Source: Sophora flavescens
Lineage: Eukaryota; Streptophyta; Magnoliopsida; Fabales; Fabaceae
Length of the DNA: 64,000 bases
Direction: 5' to 3'
Assembly (NCBI GenBank): GCA_030762895.1
Contig: CM061068.1
Span: 75,355,228 to 75,419,227, forward strand
The position numbers were made by a program, and so were the translations under genes. The notes below the pieces were generated by a model. The model was not told the origin of the DNA, ran no database searches, and worked only from the letters and a program-made list of their open reading frames with translations. Below are positions 31,077 to 43,261 of this stretch, piece by piece. Within the stretch, counting starts at the first letter, position 1. Each line of letters starts with the position of its first letter.

Positions 31077-32222
31077 GGTGGATACTTCGTACCAATAACA
31101 TGAGTATCTAAATAAAATAAAAAAAACATTGATGGGTTCATACATGTAGACAACCACAATTTTTGGTCTAACCCAAACCATGAACTCACCTTAATTTTTT
31201 CCACTAGATAGATATTGTTTACTGGTTTGAGTATCCGATGTACACTTTTAATAATAATTTTTCTTATAAAAAAATGTAAACACTTAAATGTTTTATTGAC
31301 TCTATGGTGGAAGAATTTGCGTAGCATTGAAAGTTGTAAGTCTGTGCCTATTGTTGATTGGTTCAAAACTGATTTGAAAAAAAATAATTAAAATTGTAAG
31401 AACACTTTGTTTTGGCATCAACCTTAGGTTGGAAATAATTGTTAATTATGTACTATTTGAGAGGATATATACAATATTTCAGAAAGCAAAATAATTTGAT
31501 AAATGAAATGGGCTGGGCGAATGGTGTGATGGAAGATGGAACAGGAAGATCAAATGGAGCTCTTGTTGTTTGTTTGGGGAGGAAGTTAAGTCTTTTATCT
31601 GAATTGGTGAATATTATTAGTTTTGTTTGTCTAAGAAATGATAGGCAGAATAGCTAGGTGTGCTTATATCACTCGTCTATAATTTATTCTTCAAGGTCTG
31701 CCTTGCTGAATTTGTTTAATCAGTTGGGAGCTTCAAATCATGATTTCCCCCTTAGAAATTCTACTTTAATATTGTTCCATTGAAAGTTATGATTTGTTTT
31801 TATAGTTGATTCTTGATAGGCTCCCCACAAAGCTTAACAATGCAAAGGAGAAATATTACTTTGAATACTACTCACTAGGTTACATGTGATCTCAATCTCC
31901 ACATTAGATAAAATTGAACCTTATGGGTGACATTATATAAAATTAGAACACTGATTTAATACTTACCTTGTTCAAGACATGATCACACTTGAATAGAAAT
32001 TGCCTCTGTGACGTCGAGTTGATCTTGAAAACGAAAGAATAAGTCTTCCTCTGCCTATTCATGCACTCCCAAACAACAGCCTTCGATGGGGTAAGTCGTG
32101 GAATGATATGCATATGTTTTTGATATGCAAGTATGCGTCTCTTATTTGAGAAAAAGGTTTATTCTTAGTTGAGCTTTAAAGTGGTTCTACCATTTGAACC
32201 CAAACCTCATTTTATGAATCAT
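31077..32222. other. intergenic, nothing recognised
   Basis: AT-rich DNA. A 72-codon plus-strand open stretch near 31439-31657 shows no known domain. No RNA gene or repeat with clear ends was found. Confidence 0.45.
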
Positions 32223-32227
32223 CACAG

Positions 32228-32674
32228 TGTTATGAGCTACTGTTCAAGTATATTATAATAGTCAAGCAAGAGTACATTTATATAATAGGGCCAAAGTGTA
32301 CTGTATTATTTGTCAGCTATTGAGAGTATTTCACTTCCAGGGTATGACCTAAGAAGGAGTAGTACACTGAAATAGTAGTACTAAGAAAATAGAGAAATAG
32401 GAAAACGGTTCAGCAGAAGAAGATAGAAAGAGGTACAGACAGAGGGAATCAGTTACATCATATTGCCCACCTTTCTCATTCTCCTTTTCTCACTCTTATA
32501 CGGATTTGTCACACAAAATCCCTGAGCCTAAGGTTTGTTGTGCGTTTCCTTTGGCCCCTTCTTAATTCCTGGATTCCCGGATCCTCAACAAATTCTTGAG
32601 CCAGCTGTCCAAAATCACCCGTTTCTGTTGACTTTGCTGCCACGGTGGCACTTTTACCATTTGGACTCATTACA
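32228..32674 (-). mobile_element. 3' LTR of the gypsy element (447 bp)
   Basis: From TGTTATGAG to CTCATTACA on the plus strand, with the CACAG target duplication outside. On the minus strand it is preceded by a polypurine tract AAAGGGGAAGG near 32678-32688. Its first 155 bp on the minus strand match the remnant at 45434-45588. The pol reading frame continues into it to 32509. Confidence 0.75.
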
Positions 32675-33080
32675 ATACCTTCCCCTTTAAATTCAACCTT
32701 ATCCTCAAGGTTGAAATTGGGTTAATGCATCTGCATATCACTTCTGTCTTCCCAAGTGGCCTCAGATGCATCACAGTCAGTCCATTTTACCAAGACTTGA
32801 GGGATGTGGGCAGTACCTTTGACAATAGTTCTGCAGTCTATGACTGTCTCGTGTTGCAAAATAGGGCCCCATTCAGTAGTTAACAAGGGTAGAGGCATGT
32901 AAGTGTCAGTGACTAGTCCTCTAAAGGGTTTCAACTGAGATACGTGAAATACGGGGTGGATTTTTGATGTCTCTGAGGATTGAAGTCTGTAGGCAACTGC
33001 ACCCACCTTGGCCACAATTGGAAATGGCCCAAAATACCTCATACCCAACTTTTGATTCTTCCTTAAAGCTACGGACGTTT
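32509..33080 (-). pseudogene. gypsy integrase C-terminus and chromodomain
   Basis: Resumes pol after the copia insertion with QTSVALRKNQKLGMRYFGPF, typical of the integrase C-terminal domain of chromoviruses. A chromodomain-like end (PQVLVKWTDCDASEATWED) follows, which in this group targets integration to marked chromatin. A TAA at 32722-32724 interrupts it. The same frame then stays open through the polypurine tract (EFKGEG) and into the 3' LTR, ending RLRDFV and TGA at 32509-32511. Confidence 0.75.
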
Positions 33081-33085
33081 GTGTA

Positions 33086-33297
33086 TAAAGAGACACTAGA
33101 ATCTAGTGAAAAGGAGAAATTCATTGTATTGTAAAGTGATGATTGAATACATTGAATGAATATTACAGCAGTGAGAGGTATTTATAACTAGCAACTGTTT
33201 CTAACTAGCAACCGTTTTCTAACTAACATAACTGTCATCAATAACAGAATTGGTATATTTGTACATAATTGACTATACGTATATTACTACTCTGATA
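33086..33297 (-). mobile_element. copia 3' LTR
   Basis: 212 bp, plus-strand ends TAAAGAG and CTCTGATA. It is the partner of 37804-38015. Confidence 0.85.
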
Positions 33298-33310
33298 GCC
33301 CCCTACAAGT

Positions 33311-35219
33311 TCAAGGGGGTTGTGGAGAAGCAACGACCTTGAGCTTGTCCCGAAACTCAGCAAAACGACTAGATGGCAAGGGCTTAGTTAGAGGGTCAGC
33401 AGGTTGGTGAGATGCTGGAACATGTTGAACTGAGAGTGACTTAGCCATTACTTTCTCTCTGACAAAATGGATGTCAAGCTCCATGTGCTTGGTCCTGGCA
33501 TGCAAAATTGGATTATGTGCTAGCATCACAGCACTTAAGTTGTCACATAGCAGCACTGGAGGATGAAAAGGAATTTGAAGCTCAGTAAGCAGTGATTGAA
33601 GCCAAAGTAATTCTGATGTAGTATGAGCCATACTCCTGTATTCGGCCCCAGTACTAGATCGAGCCACTAGAGGTTGTTTCTTTGAACTCCAAGACACTAG
33701 GTTTGGTCCTACAAAGATGCAAGATCCTGATGTAGAATGCTTATCATCAGGGTCACTCACCCAATCGGAGTCACTGTAAGCATGAAGGGACAATTTACCA
33801 TCAAAGGGTGCAGGTTGGAGAAGTAAGCCATAGTGTGAAGTGCTACTAAGATACCTCAAAATGCGCTTGACTGCACGCCAATGGGAATCAAGTGGCGAAG
33901 CCATAAATTGGCAAACTTTGTTCACACATTAGGAAAGATCTGGGCGAGTCAAAGTGACATTGAAGAGCCCCAACTATGGACCTAAACAATGCAGGATCGG
34001 GTAGGGAATCCGTGCCATGCCTGCTGAGTTTGCAATCATAAACCATTGGTGTAGAGATACCATTACAGTAAGCCATATTAGCCCGTTTTAGTAAATCCCT
34101 TATGTACTTTGTTTGAGTGAGAATCATGGAACCATTACTCTGATACTTTACTTCTATTCCAAGAAAGTAATCAGGTTTGCCTAGATGTTTCAAAGCAAAA
34201 GTGGCATTTAGTTTGCCGATCAAGTCTGCAACTAGCTTGATTGAAGATCCTGTGATTAGAATATCATCGACATATACTAAAGCATACAGTGTAATGCCAT
34301 TTCTACTATAAACAAAGAGAGATGGATCACATCGGCTAGCTTTGAAACCAAAGTGTAAGAGGGCTTGAGTTAACATCTCATACCATGCACGTGGGACCTG
34401 CTTGAGGCCATAGAGAGCTCGATTCAGCTTGCACACTAAGGTTTTATCAGTTGACTCAAAGCCTTGAGGCTGCACCATATATACTTCTTCCTGGAGGTTG
34501 CCATTCAAAAAGGCATTATTAATATCCATCTGTTGAATATCCCATATGTGAGTCAGGGCTAATGTGAGAATGACCCGGATTGTATCTGGTTTAATAACAG
34601 GTGAGAAAGTCTCAGTGAAGTCAGTTCCTGGTTGTTGGTGAAAGCCCTTGGCTACCAACCTAGCCTTAAACTTGTTGATGCTTCCATCGGGGTTCTCTTT
34701 CACCCTAAATACCCACTTGCAACCTATAGCTTTTCTATGAGATGACAGAGGAACTAAAGTCCAGGTTTTGTTTGCCAAGAGTGCCTTATACTCGGCTTGC
34801 ACGGCTTCAAACCATTGAGGATAAGACAAGGCTTGTTTAACTGTTCTAGGCTCAACATGTGCAAGAAATAACCGAGGTTTGAGACTTCCAGTTTTAGATC
34901 TAGTAAGCATGGAGTGAGTGTTAGAAGGCTTAGGTTGAACAGGCTTGGAAACAATAGGTTCAGGTGCAGGAACTGACACATCAAGAATTTGAGAGGTTGA
35001 AACAGGTGCAGGACTGGACTGTTCAGGACTGACAAGATCATTAGTATGATGAATAGATGTTGGAGCAGAGTGTGTAGAGAATGAGGAACTTGATGAGTTA
35101 GAGTTAGAGAGATTAGGTGAAGTAGAGGAACTATCCCGATTGGAGACAGAAACTATAGGAATAGAGGAAGGGAAAGTTGCAGGAGTTGGAGATGAATTTG
35201 GAGCAGATATATGGAACAA
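33311..35219 (-). pseudogene. copia reverse transcriptase and RNase H
   Basis: A Ser/Pro-rich linker at the N-terminus leads into the copia RT: KWVFRVKENPDGSINKFKAR, MDINNAFLNG, LYGLKQ and the catalytic YVDDI near 34260-34275. A frameshift near 33900 precedes the RNase H part (YSDSDWVSDPDDKHSTSG, LCDNLSA, HFVREKV), which runs to 33311. All key motifs are present apart from the frameshift, so the element was active fairly recently. The product copies element RNA inside virus-like particles. Confidence 0.85.
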
Positions 35220-36685
35220 ATGAGAATAAGGAAATCATACTCCTTGAAAAGAGCATCCTTTGATATATACACTCTGCCATTTGCACTTAAACACTTATGG
35301 CCTTTATGACTAGGTGACATGCCAAGATATATGCACTCAATGCTTCGGAATTCCAATTTGTGATTGTTGTAGGGTCTGGTTAAAGGAAAACATGCACAGC
35401 TGAAAGTTCTAATGGATAGATAATCAGGAGATGAATTGAATAAGGCATGGTATGGTGAGACAAAATTAGGAAGAGCTGGTGTAGGTAATCTATTGATGAG
35501 ATGCACAGCTGTAGTGAAGCTGTGATCCCAGAACTGAATAGGCATAGAGGCATGTGCCAGTAATGTTAAACCCATTTCAATTATTCGTCTGTGTTTGCGT
35601 TCTACAGTTCCATTTTGATGTGAGGTATGTGGACAAGTGAGTCTATGTTGTATGCCAAGATCATTAAGGAATTTGGTAAAAGGTTTGTATTCCCCTCCCC
35701 AATCTGATTGTACATATTTAATAACTGTGGAAAACTGAGTTTTAACAAGGGAATGAAACTGTTTAAAAGCCGAAAGAGCATTAGATTTATGTTTGAGAAA
35801 ATAGATCCAAGTGAATTTTGTACAAGCATCCACAAAGGCAATATAGTAATAGTATCCACCGTGTGATGGTGAAGGGGTAGGACCCCACAAATCTGTATGA
35901 ATAAGCTCAAAAGCAGTAGAATGAGTGGTGAGGGAAGGGGGGGCATACAATCAGTGAGATTTTCCCAAGCAACAAGAGTTACAAAATTCAGAGAATTCTT
36001 TATTATGGTAAGAAACATTACAGGACTGAAGTACAACTTTTATTGCATTAGAGTGGACATGTCCTAGTCTTAGATGCCATGTAGAAACAGTATTTATAGA
36101 ATTAGAAGGAACACTACTTGAAGAACTTGGAGAATGAGTACTTGTGTACACCACAGGTAACAAAGAGGAATGAGACTTGGTACTTGAGGACTTGAAAGTA
36201 GAAGATCCCTTGAGCAAAGAGAGGTGCTGGAAGATGTATAAGCCATCAGGACCAAGGGTACCTTTGAGGAGAATTTGCTTAGATGCCTGAGATTTTACAA
36301 AGCACATGTGAGGGTGAAATTCAAAGAACACTTCGTTATCTTGTGCAAATTTAGAAACTGAAATGATATTTTTGGTTATAGAAAGCACATGCAAAAGATT
36401 TTTAAGAGACATAAATATATGAGGATTTATATTTGACTGAAATTTAGAAGAGCCAACAAATTGTATGACTAGACCTTGTCCATTGCACGTGTGGACTTGA
36501 TCTGAGCCCACATAGGTAGAGCCTTGTTGCAAATTGTGGATATCAGGAGTTAGGTGATGTGAGGCTCCCGAATCCAGGAACCAGGATTGTGAATCAAGAC
36601 CTCTAGGTGCTACCATTTCTTGTGTGTAACCAAAGTTACTCATGTTCTGTGCAAGGCTTGTGTTCTGTGGATTTTGAGTAGCCAC
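35153..36685 (-). pseudogene. copia protease and integrase
   Basis: The protease motif WFLDSGASHHLT is near 36580, followed by the GAG-pre-integrase zinc-binding region (WHLRLGHVHSNAI and CNSCCLGKSH). A stop at 35951-35953 separates it from the integrase core, which shows HTDLWGP, QSDWGGEY and HQNGTVERKHR, giving the D, D, E triad. A frameshift near 35200 separates it from RT. Confidence 0.85.
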
Positions 36686-37761
36686 AAGGCACTTGACTGA
36701 GAGTTATGTGAAGGAATTTGTGAAGCCTGAACATGAGTGGCACTGTGTTGTGCATTGTGTTGCTGATGTGAATTATGCTGTGGAGCATTTTGATGTTGTT
36801 GTGAGTTGTGATTTTGCACAAAGGACTGATCAAAGCGATACCAATAATTAAACGCATCATGTCCATATTTCTCACACAATTGACAGGTAGGACGGTTGCC
36901 ACGCCCCCTGCCACGGCCTCTTCCACCGCCATATCTGCCTCTACCTCTTGAATTATACTGATAGTTTGAGTCATACTGTTGTCGTGTCTGATGAAAATTC
37001 TCAGAACCTGAATGGAACTGTTGTTGTGACTGAGGAGCATGTGCTATATTTGCTGAAACATTAGGAATAGCTAGTTCCTGACGAAATTTGTCAAGTTGAG
37101 CCTCTTAAACTAACAATAAAGCTTCTATATAAAACAGTGATGGAGAATCAAGCCTTCCATATATCATCATGACAAACTGATTGTATTCTTCAGGCAATCC
37201 CTCTAAAATAGCATCAATTTGATCTTGCTCACTAATGGAGTCTCCAATGGCCAAAAGTGAATCAGCAATGACCTTAATTCGTAGAACATATTCAGAAATT
37301 GACCTAGTTCCTTTCTTTGTACTCTTTAATTCAGACCTCAATTGTCTAAGCTTCACCTTCAAATGTGCATAAAAGAATTTGTGTATCTTATCCCAAACTT
37401 GCCAAGAATGTTTACAACCAATTACTCTAGGTAAGATTGAATCAGAAAGTGTGGATAAAAGCCATGTAAACAGTAATTGATCTTGTACGATCCATTTGTC
37501 ATAAGCATCAGATACAATGTCTAATTCACGATCTGTTTCAGTAGCATATTTCATAGGTATGAGAGGGTTTACCACAAAACGATGTAGTTTGTGAGAGGCA
37601 ATGACACCTTCCACTTGCTGACTCCAAAGCAGAAAATTCTTATCATCTAACTTGATTGAAAGTGTAGGCGCGAGAGAAAATGTTGTTGTGGAATTCGATC
37701 GGCCACCACCATTGCTGAGATTCGAGGAACTCGTAGAAGAAGAAAATGCCATAGCTCGCAA
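36640..37761 (-). pseudogene. copia gag with altered zinc knuckle
   Basis: N-terminal capsid region of the UBN2 type (LDDKNFLLWSQQVEGVI) through EGLPEEYNQFV. After a TAA at 37105-37107 the same frame continues through an Arg/Gly-rich basic stretch (RGRGRYGGGRGRGRG) to a zinc knuckle CQLCEKYGHDAFNYW. The last Cys of CX2CX4HX4C is replaced by Tyr, which should weaken metal and RNA binding. A methionine four codons into the frame is the more likely start. Confidence 0.75.
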
Positions 37762-37803
37762 CCTTGAAGGTTTGGCCCAGGAAAAGAAAAGCTACTGATA
37801 CCA

Positions 37804-38015
37804 TAAAGAGAAACTAGAATCTAGTGAAAAGGAGAAATTCATTGTATTGTAAAGTGATGATTGATTACATTGAATGAATATTACAGCAGTGAGAGGTATT
37901 TATAACTAGCAACTGTTTCTAACTAGCAACTGTTTTCTAACTAACAAAACTATCATCAATAACAGAATTGGTATATTTGTACAAAATTGACTATACGTAT
38001 ATTACTACTCTGATA
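37804..38015 (-). mobile_element. copia 5' LTR
   Basis: 212 bp, containing TATTTATAACT-type AT-rich promoter sequence. On the minus strand the primer site follows directly. Confidence 0.85.
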
Positions 38016-38020
38016 GTCTA

Positions 38021-39523
38021 TAGGGTTGTAGATTGACTAGTACTAAATCCCCAATGGCCAACTTCACATCCTTTCACTTTTTATCGGCTTGGCTTTTCAT
38101 AACCTGTTGAGCTCTCATTAAATTGTTTTTCAATTGAGACAGCAACATGTCTCTGTTCATTAATTGGTCCTGCAAGTCTGCTAGGTCATAAGGACTAGAA
38201 TTGTAACGGGTTAGTGTAGGAGGGTCCCTCCCATAAAGAGCTTTGAAGGGAGTCATGCCTAAACTCATCTGGAATGAGGTGTTGTACCAGTACTCAGCCC
38301 ATGACAGGGATTTGAACCACTGTTTGGGATTGTTGAAAGTAAAACATCTCAAGTACATTTCAAGGCATTTGTTTAAAGCCTCTGCTTGGCCATCGGATTG
38401 TGGGTGGTAAGCCGAACTCATGGCAAGTGTAGTACCCTTGAGCTGAAAGAGATGTTGCCAAAACATGCTGGCAAAAACCTTGTCTCAGTCGAAGACAATA
38501 GATTTAGGCATACCATGCAATTTCACAATATTGGTCATGAATGTTTCAGCTACACTTTTGCTCGAGTAATCTGATTTGAGAGCCATGAAGTGGCCATACT
38601 TAAATAGCCTATCTACCACTACCATAATCACAGTGTAACCAAAAGATAGTGGCAGCCCTATTATGAAGTCCATGGCAATGTCATCCCTCACTTGGTGGGG
38701 TATTGACGGTGGTTGTAGCAAGCCTCCAAGCAATGTGTTGACCGTTTTAGCTTGTTGTCAAATGGAGCAATTTTGGACGTATTGCTTGATGTCATTTTTC
38801 ATATTAGGCCAATAGAATTGAGACGTGATTCTAGCAAGAGTTCTGGCCACACCCGCATGGCCACCAATTGGAGAGTTGTGATACTCAGTGAGAACTCTGT
38901 CTTGGATTGAGCTTGGGGTTGGTATTACTAATCTACCTTTCCAATACAACAACCCTTCCTTTACCGAGTAATGTGGTTCTGCAGTGGATGCTTGTTGACA
39001 CCGTTTGACAATGGTGTTCAAGTGCTCATTCTTACTGAGCTCCACCCGAAGGTCCTGTAAGAAGTGATTCTGAGGTTCATACCATGCAATCAGGAAAAGT
39101 CTGGACAGCGCATCCGCGACAAGGTTCTCCTTCCCAGGCTTGTACTCAATAGTAAAGTCGTATCCAATAAACTTGTGCAGCCAAGCTTGCTGTTCCGGGG
39201 TATATAGGGACTGATCCATCAAGCTCTTGAGGCTTTTTTGGTCAGTTCGAATGATAAATTTGTGACAAAATAAGTAATGCCTAAACTTAGCCAAAGCTTG
39301 AGTGATTGCTAGGAATTCCCTTGCATAAGCAGATTGCTTTTGCATCCTTGGAGCCAACTTTTTTAGAAGAATGCTATAGGATGACCATTTTGGTTGAGCA
39401 CAACGCCTATTCCTACTCCAGATGCATCAGTCTCGAGTATAAATGGCTGCTGAAAATTGGGAAGTGCTAAGACTGGTGCTGATGTAATGGCCTGCTTCAG
39501 TTGTGCGAATGAAACAACTGCTG
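38021..39523 (-). pseudogene. gypsy RNase H and integrase
   Basis: In minus-strand order: RNase H end (AYAREFLAITQALAKFRHYL, RTDQKSL, LVADALSR); the integrase zinc-binding region (HNSPIGGHAGVARTLARI with downstream Cys); the catalytic core (MDFIIGLPLSFG); and AMSSAYHPQSDGQAEALNK with the conserved Glu. Stops near 38755 and 38482 interrupt it. The 5' side is cut by the solo LTR and the 3' side by the copia element. Confidence 0.85.
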
Positions 39524-39528
39524 CCTCA

Positions 39529-42500
39529 TGTAACAACCTGATTTTAATTATGCTTTTTAACCGGTTAAAATATAATTGACTATATTTTAATGTGAGAGTT
39601 AGAAAGTGTTTTTGATTAAAATAAAATCATATTCAAAGTCTAATTTATGGTAGAGGGTTACAGTACAAATTTCGGTCGAAAATTCAGACGAAAGCTGGTC
39701 TGCGTTTTCACTACCGGTACAAGTTTACTATGCAGAAAACCTAATTTTGACCCGTGAATGAGACAGTTAGTATTTTTAATATGTTTCCTTCAACTCTGGT
39801 TATTTTGAAAATTTTCGTTCAAAAATGGAATATAATATTTTATTCGGGCGAAAACGTCGGAAGAATTACGATCGGAAAATACAACCGGGTACGAAATGGA
39901 GCAGATTAGGGAGCACAAAAGAAGTGAAGTAGCTTGATGGGACTTGATGGAAATGGGTTATGACACACTCCAAAAGTGTAATCATCACACTTTTCAAATT
40001 ATAACATATTATATTCTAAAAACCTATTTTTCTCTTTCCTCTTCAACCAAACAAGTCTTAAAGACAAAACTTGCTCTCCAAGATCATCCTCTCTCCAAAA
40101 TTTCGTGCTCCCCTCTCCATCCTCTATATAATCATCACTCATCTTAATTCTCTCATTTTCTTCCTCCATCTTCATACTTCTTCCATTTCTTCTTTTTTTC
40201 AAACACTTAAAGCTTTCATTTTTATTAGTCTTTTCCACTTAAGTTCTTCATTAAAGTTCTTCCTTATACTAAGGGTAATGCTCTCATATGAATCTTTTTG
40301 CAAGTTTCATCTTTTATTTCTTAGTTTACTTTATGCGTTCTTTATATGCTTTAAACTTCTAAAATCTCTCTAAAATGGTAGAAAAATCCTTTTGAGTTGA
40401 AACCACTTTCTATAGTCTTATATTAACTTATGTTTTCACATACTAAGAGGTTGTGTAAAACAAAAATCTCTACCTATCTCTTCCAATGAAGGCCGAATGC
40501 TTGCATTTGTAACCTAGGAAGTTTTTGTTTCAACTTTTGGAATATGATCACGTGTTTGAGTTTCTAGCTATCCATTGATCTTAAATCTATAAATCTTGGA
40601 AGTTTTGATAGCTTGTTCCTATGATGGCTGAAAATATGAATAAGTAAGCCTAGGATACTATGTTTCAACTTTCCAAGTATGATCATGGATTTAGAACTCT
40701 TAATACCTTGTGATTCTAAACCTAAGAGTTTTTGTTAAACAAAGAATATTTTCCTCATCATCCTATGATGGCCGAAACTTAGTGTTTAAGTTCTAGGATG
40801 TTTGAGTTTTTATTTTTCCAAAATGATCATGGACTTAAGCTCCATAAGATATTTGGATGCTAAGTCTAAGAGATTGGAAAGTTTAAGGATTTCTAACTTG
40901 TTTATTCTATGTTATTAAAGCTAGGATGTATTACTTTCATTTTTCCAAGATGATCATGGACTTGAGCTCCATAAGATATTTGGATGCTAAGTCTAAGAGA
41001 TTGGAATGTTTAAGTTTCCATTGTTTTCCAAAATGATCATGGACTTGAGCCCCATAAGATATTTGGATGCTAAGTCTAAGAGATTGGAAAGTTTAAAGAT
41101 TTCTAACCTATAAATCCTATGAAGGTCGAACCTAGAAGGTTAGTGACCTAGGATACTTTGTTCTTATTTTTCCAAAATGATCATGGTTTTGAGCTCCTTA
41201 ATACATATGGATGCTAAACTTAAGAGATTGGAAAGTTTAGTGAATGCTAGCCTATTTTACTAGCCTTGGCCGAATACCCTAACTATATAACTTAGTGGGA
41301 TTTTAATTCAACTTTGTTAAATGGTCATTGTTTATGAACTTCTAACACTTAAGGATCATAAATCCATGAGTTGTATAATTTTCGGGAATCTATAACCCTA
41401 AGAACTAGTCTTGGCCGAACCTATACCTTGTGGTTTAGTGTTCTTATTTGATTTTAACATGTGATTTTGTGTTCATAACCTTAGACTTCCATCACGGAGG
41501 AAACGAGGACATTCGTGGTATACCTATTCGAGCATCTAATCTCCTTACCTTCACAGAAGGTGGAGTTAATACTTTGTGGTGTGACGACGAGGAGCTTCGA
41601 GTTCGTGAGTTCGGTGATAACCCAGGTGGGGGAAAGAACCAACCTATCGTCAGAATGGATAAGTAGTAGATTATATAATAATTGTGTAGGCGACCTAAAC
41701 CCTAGTAGTAGTCGAGTAATCGACAAGACCAAAATCACATTGGAAACCTTTTCTGAAAAACCAATGGCGATTCGGGGATTGTAGGTTTATCAATATTAGA
41801 TTGATTTTATATTCTTGATGGTTGATTTGAGCTTATTACCTTTATTGAATTGATTTTTGTGCTATGCAGGTGATATTGGAATATTTTGATTGATATTGTG
41901 TTATGCATGATATGCCTGGTTTTTATTATTATGCTTAGCAGATTTTAAGCAAAGATATATATGTTGTCTACGAGATGATTGTTTTGGGTGTGAGGATAAT
42001 GATGATTTAGAAGTGTCAAACTTAGATGTTGTATGTTAAAGAGGTGTTATGGCATAGAATATGTGTCAAGTTCTAATGGAAGGTTAAGGCACTAGGATGT
42101 TGTTAAATCGGGTTGGTGGGATTCAAGTATAGGTGTTGTTGTCCATGATCGTGTATTGGTAATATAATACACAAGGACAAAAGTGTATTGGTAATATAAT
42201 ACACAAAGACAAAAGTGTATTGGTAATATAATACGCAAGGACATCTGTGTATTGATAATATAATACACCGTGCATTGGTAATATAATATACGTAAACACT
42301 TCTGTGTATTGGTAATATAATACACCGTGTATTGGTAATATAATACACGTAAAACATTTGTGTATTGGTAATATAATACATCATGTATTGGTAATATAAT
42401 ACACGTAAAACACTTATGTGTATTGGTAATATAATACACTGTGTATTGGTAATATAATACACGTAAAATCAAGAGTTCTCGCGAGACCACTTCCACCTTA

Positions 42501-43256
42501 ACGGGAATGGGGGTGGAACACCTTAACGGGAATGGAGGTGTGCACTAGGTGGAACATCCTAACAGGAATGAGGGTGTGCCCCGATGCAAATGAGGGATGG
42601 TGACAGGAGTGGTAGTGGCCACGATAACGTAAAGACATGGTGACAGGATTAAATGGATTACGTTAAAATAACGTGTTAGATTACCTGAGAGTAAGGGTAG
42701 AGGATGATATATATTAACCCGAGGATGATTCGTTAGTTATGTGTGTTGATTGTCTGTGACAAATACTGTATAATTTACTATGACTCTTTTCCGCTTTTTG
42801 ATGATAGAACTGTTTCTTATCCCCTGTATATTTCTGTATGTTGTATTTTATCTCCTTGTGGAATTGTACGAGAAGACCTGTGGATGAGCGTAACCAAGAG
42901 GCGTTGGATGGAACTCACTACGAACCGGAGGCTGGAGGACGAGCTGTGACCCATGGTGATTAGGGTCTAGTAAGTTATGGCCAGTGCGTCTCGTGAGGCG
43001 TATTTTTATTATGTTTTCCACTGTTTAACTTTTGTCTAAGTATATGCCTATGAGGGATCCTACTGATAGGATATCTTCAACAGTGTTTTTTAATATGCAT
43101 AATATACTTCTATTGTGATATGTCATTCTATATGAAGTTGTATACTTTATAAGTTAAGTTTTAATTTTTACGTATTTTCATGTTAAGTGTGCGATTAAGT
43201 AATTAAATAATGAAGGTTTAATCTAATGACACAAAGAGGCACGACGGGGTGTCTCA
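39529..43256 (+). mobile_element. large solo LTR (3.7 kb) inside the gypsy pol gene
   Basis: Starts TGTAACAACCTG and ends GGGGTGTCTCA, with a perfect 5-bp duplication CCTCA at 39524-39528 and 43257-43261. The gypsy frame rejoins exactly when it is removed. It contains near-tandem blocks of about 60-150 bp at 40640-41250 (each with GATCATGGACTTGAGC-like and TTGGATGCTAAG-like words) and a hairpin minisatellite at 42151-42463. No retroviral protein is encoded. The strand is arbitrary. Confidence 0.85.
42151..42463. repeat. minisatellite of 22-bp hairpin units
   Basis: About eleven copies of a unit with arms GTGTATT and AATACAC around GGTAATAT, separated by spacers of 2-12 bp such as AAGGACAAAA or GTAAAACACTT. 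Each unit can form a short stem-loop. The long open frames here on the minus strand are low-complexity by-products of the repeat. Confidence 0.85.
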
Positions 43257-43261
43257 CCTCA

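Larger units (their letters stand above)
33086..38015 (-). mobile_element. Ty1/copia retrotransposon with TA...TA LTR ends
   Basis: LTRs of 212 bp at 33086-33297 and 37804-38015 differ at about 6 sites (roughly 97 percent identity). Flanks GTGTA (33081-33085) and GTCTA (38016-38020) are the target duplication with one change. On the minus strand the LTR begins TATCAG and ends CTTTA, not TG...CA. TGGTATCAGTAGC next to the 5' LTR is the initiator-Met primer site, and GTAGGGGGC is the polypurine tract. It interrupts the gypsy integrase gene. Confidence 0.9.

Noticed and set aside
31439..31657. 72-codon plus-strand ORF
   Set aside because: No recognisable domain or gene structure, and the flanks are repetitive AT-rich DNA.
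42151..42463. CRISPR-like array
   Set aside because: Repeats are AT-rich hairpins with 2-12-bp spacers inside a plant LTR; this is a minisatellite in a eukaryotic genome.
42092..42496. Tyr/Asn/Thr-rich proteins on the minus strand
   Set aside because: Open frames come from the repeat period; the sequence is pure minisatellite.
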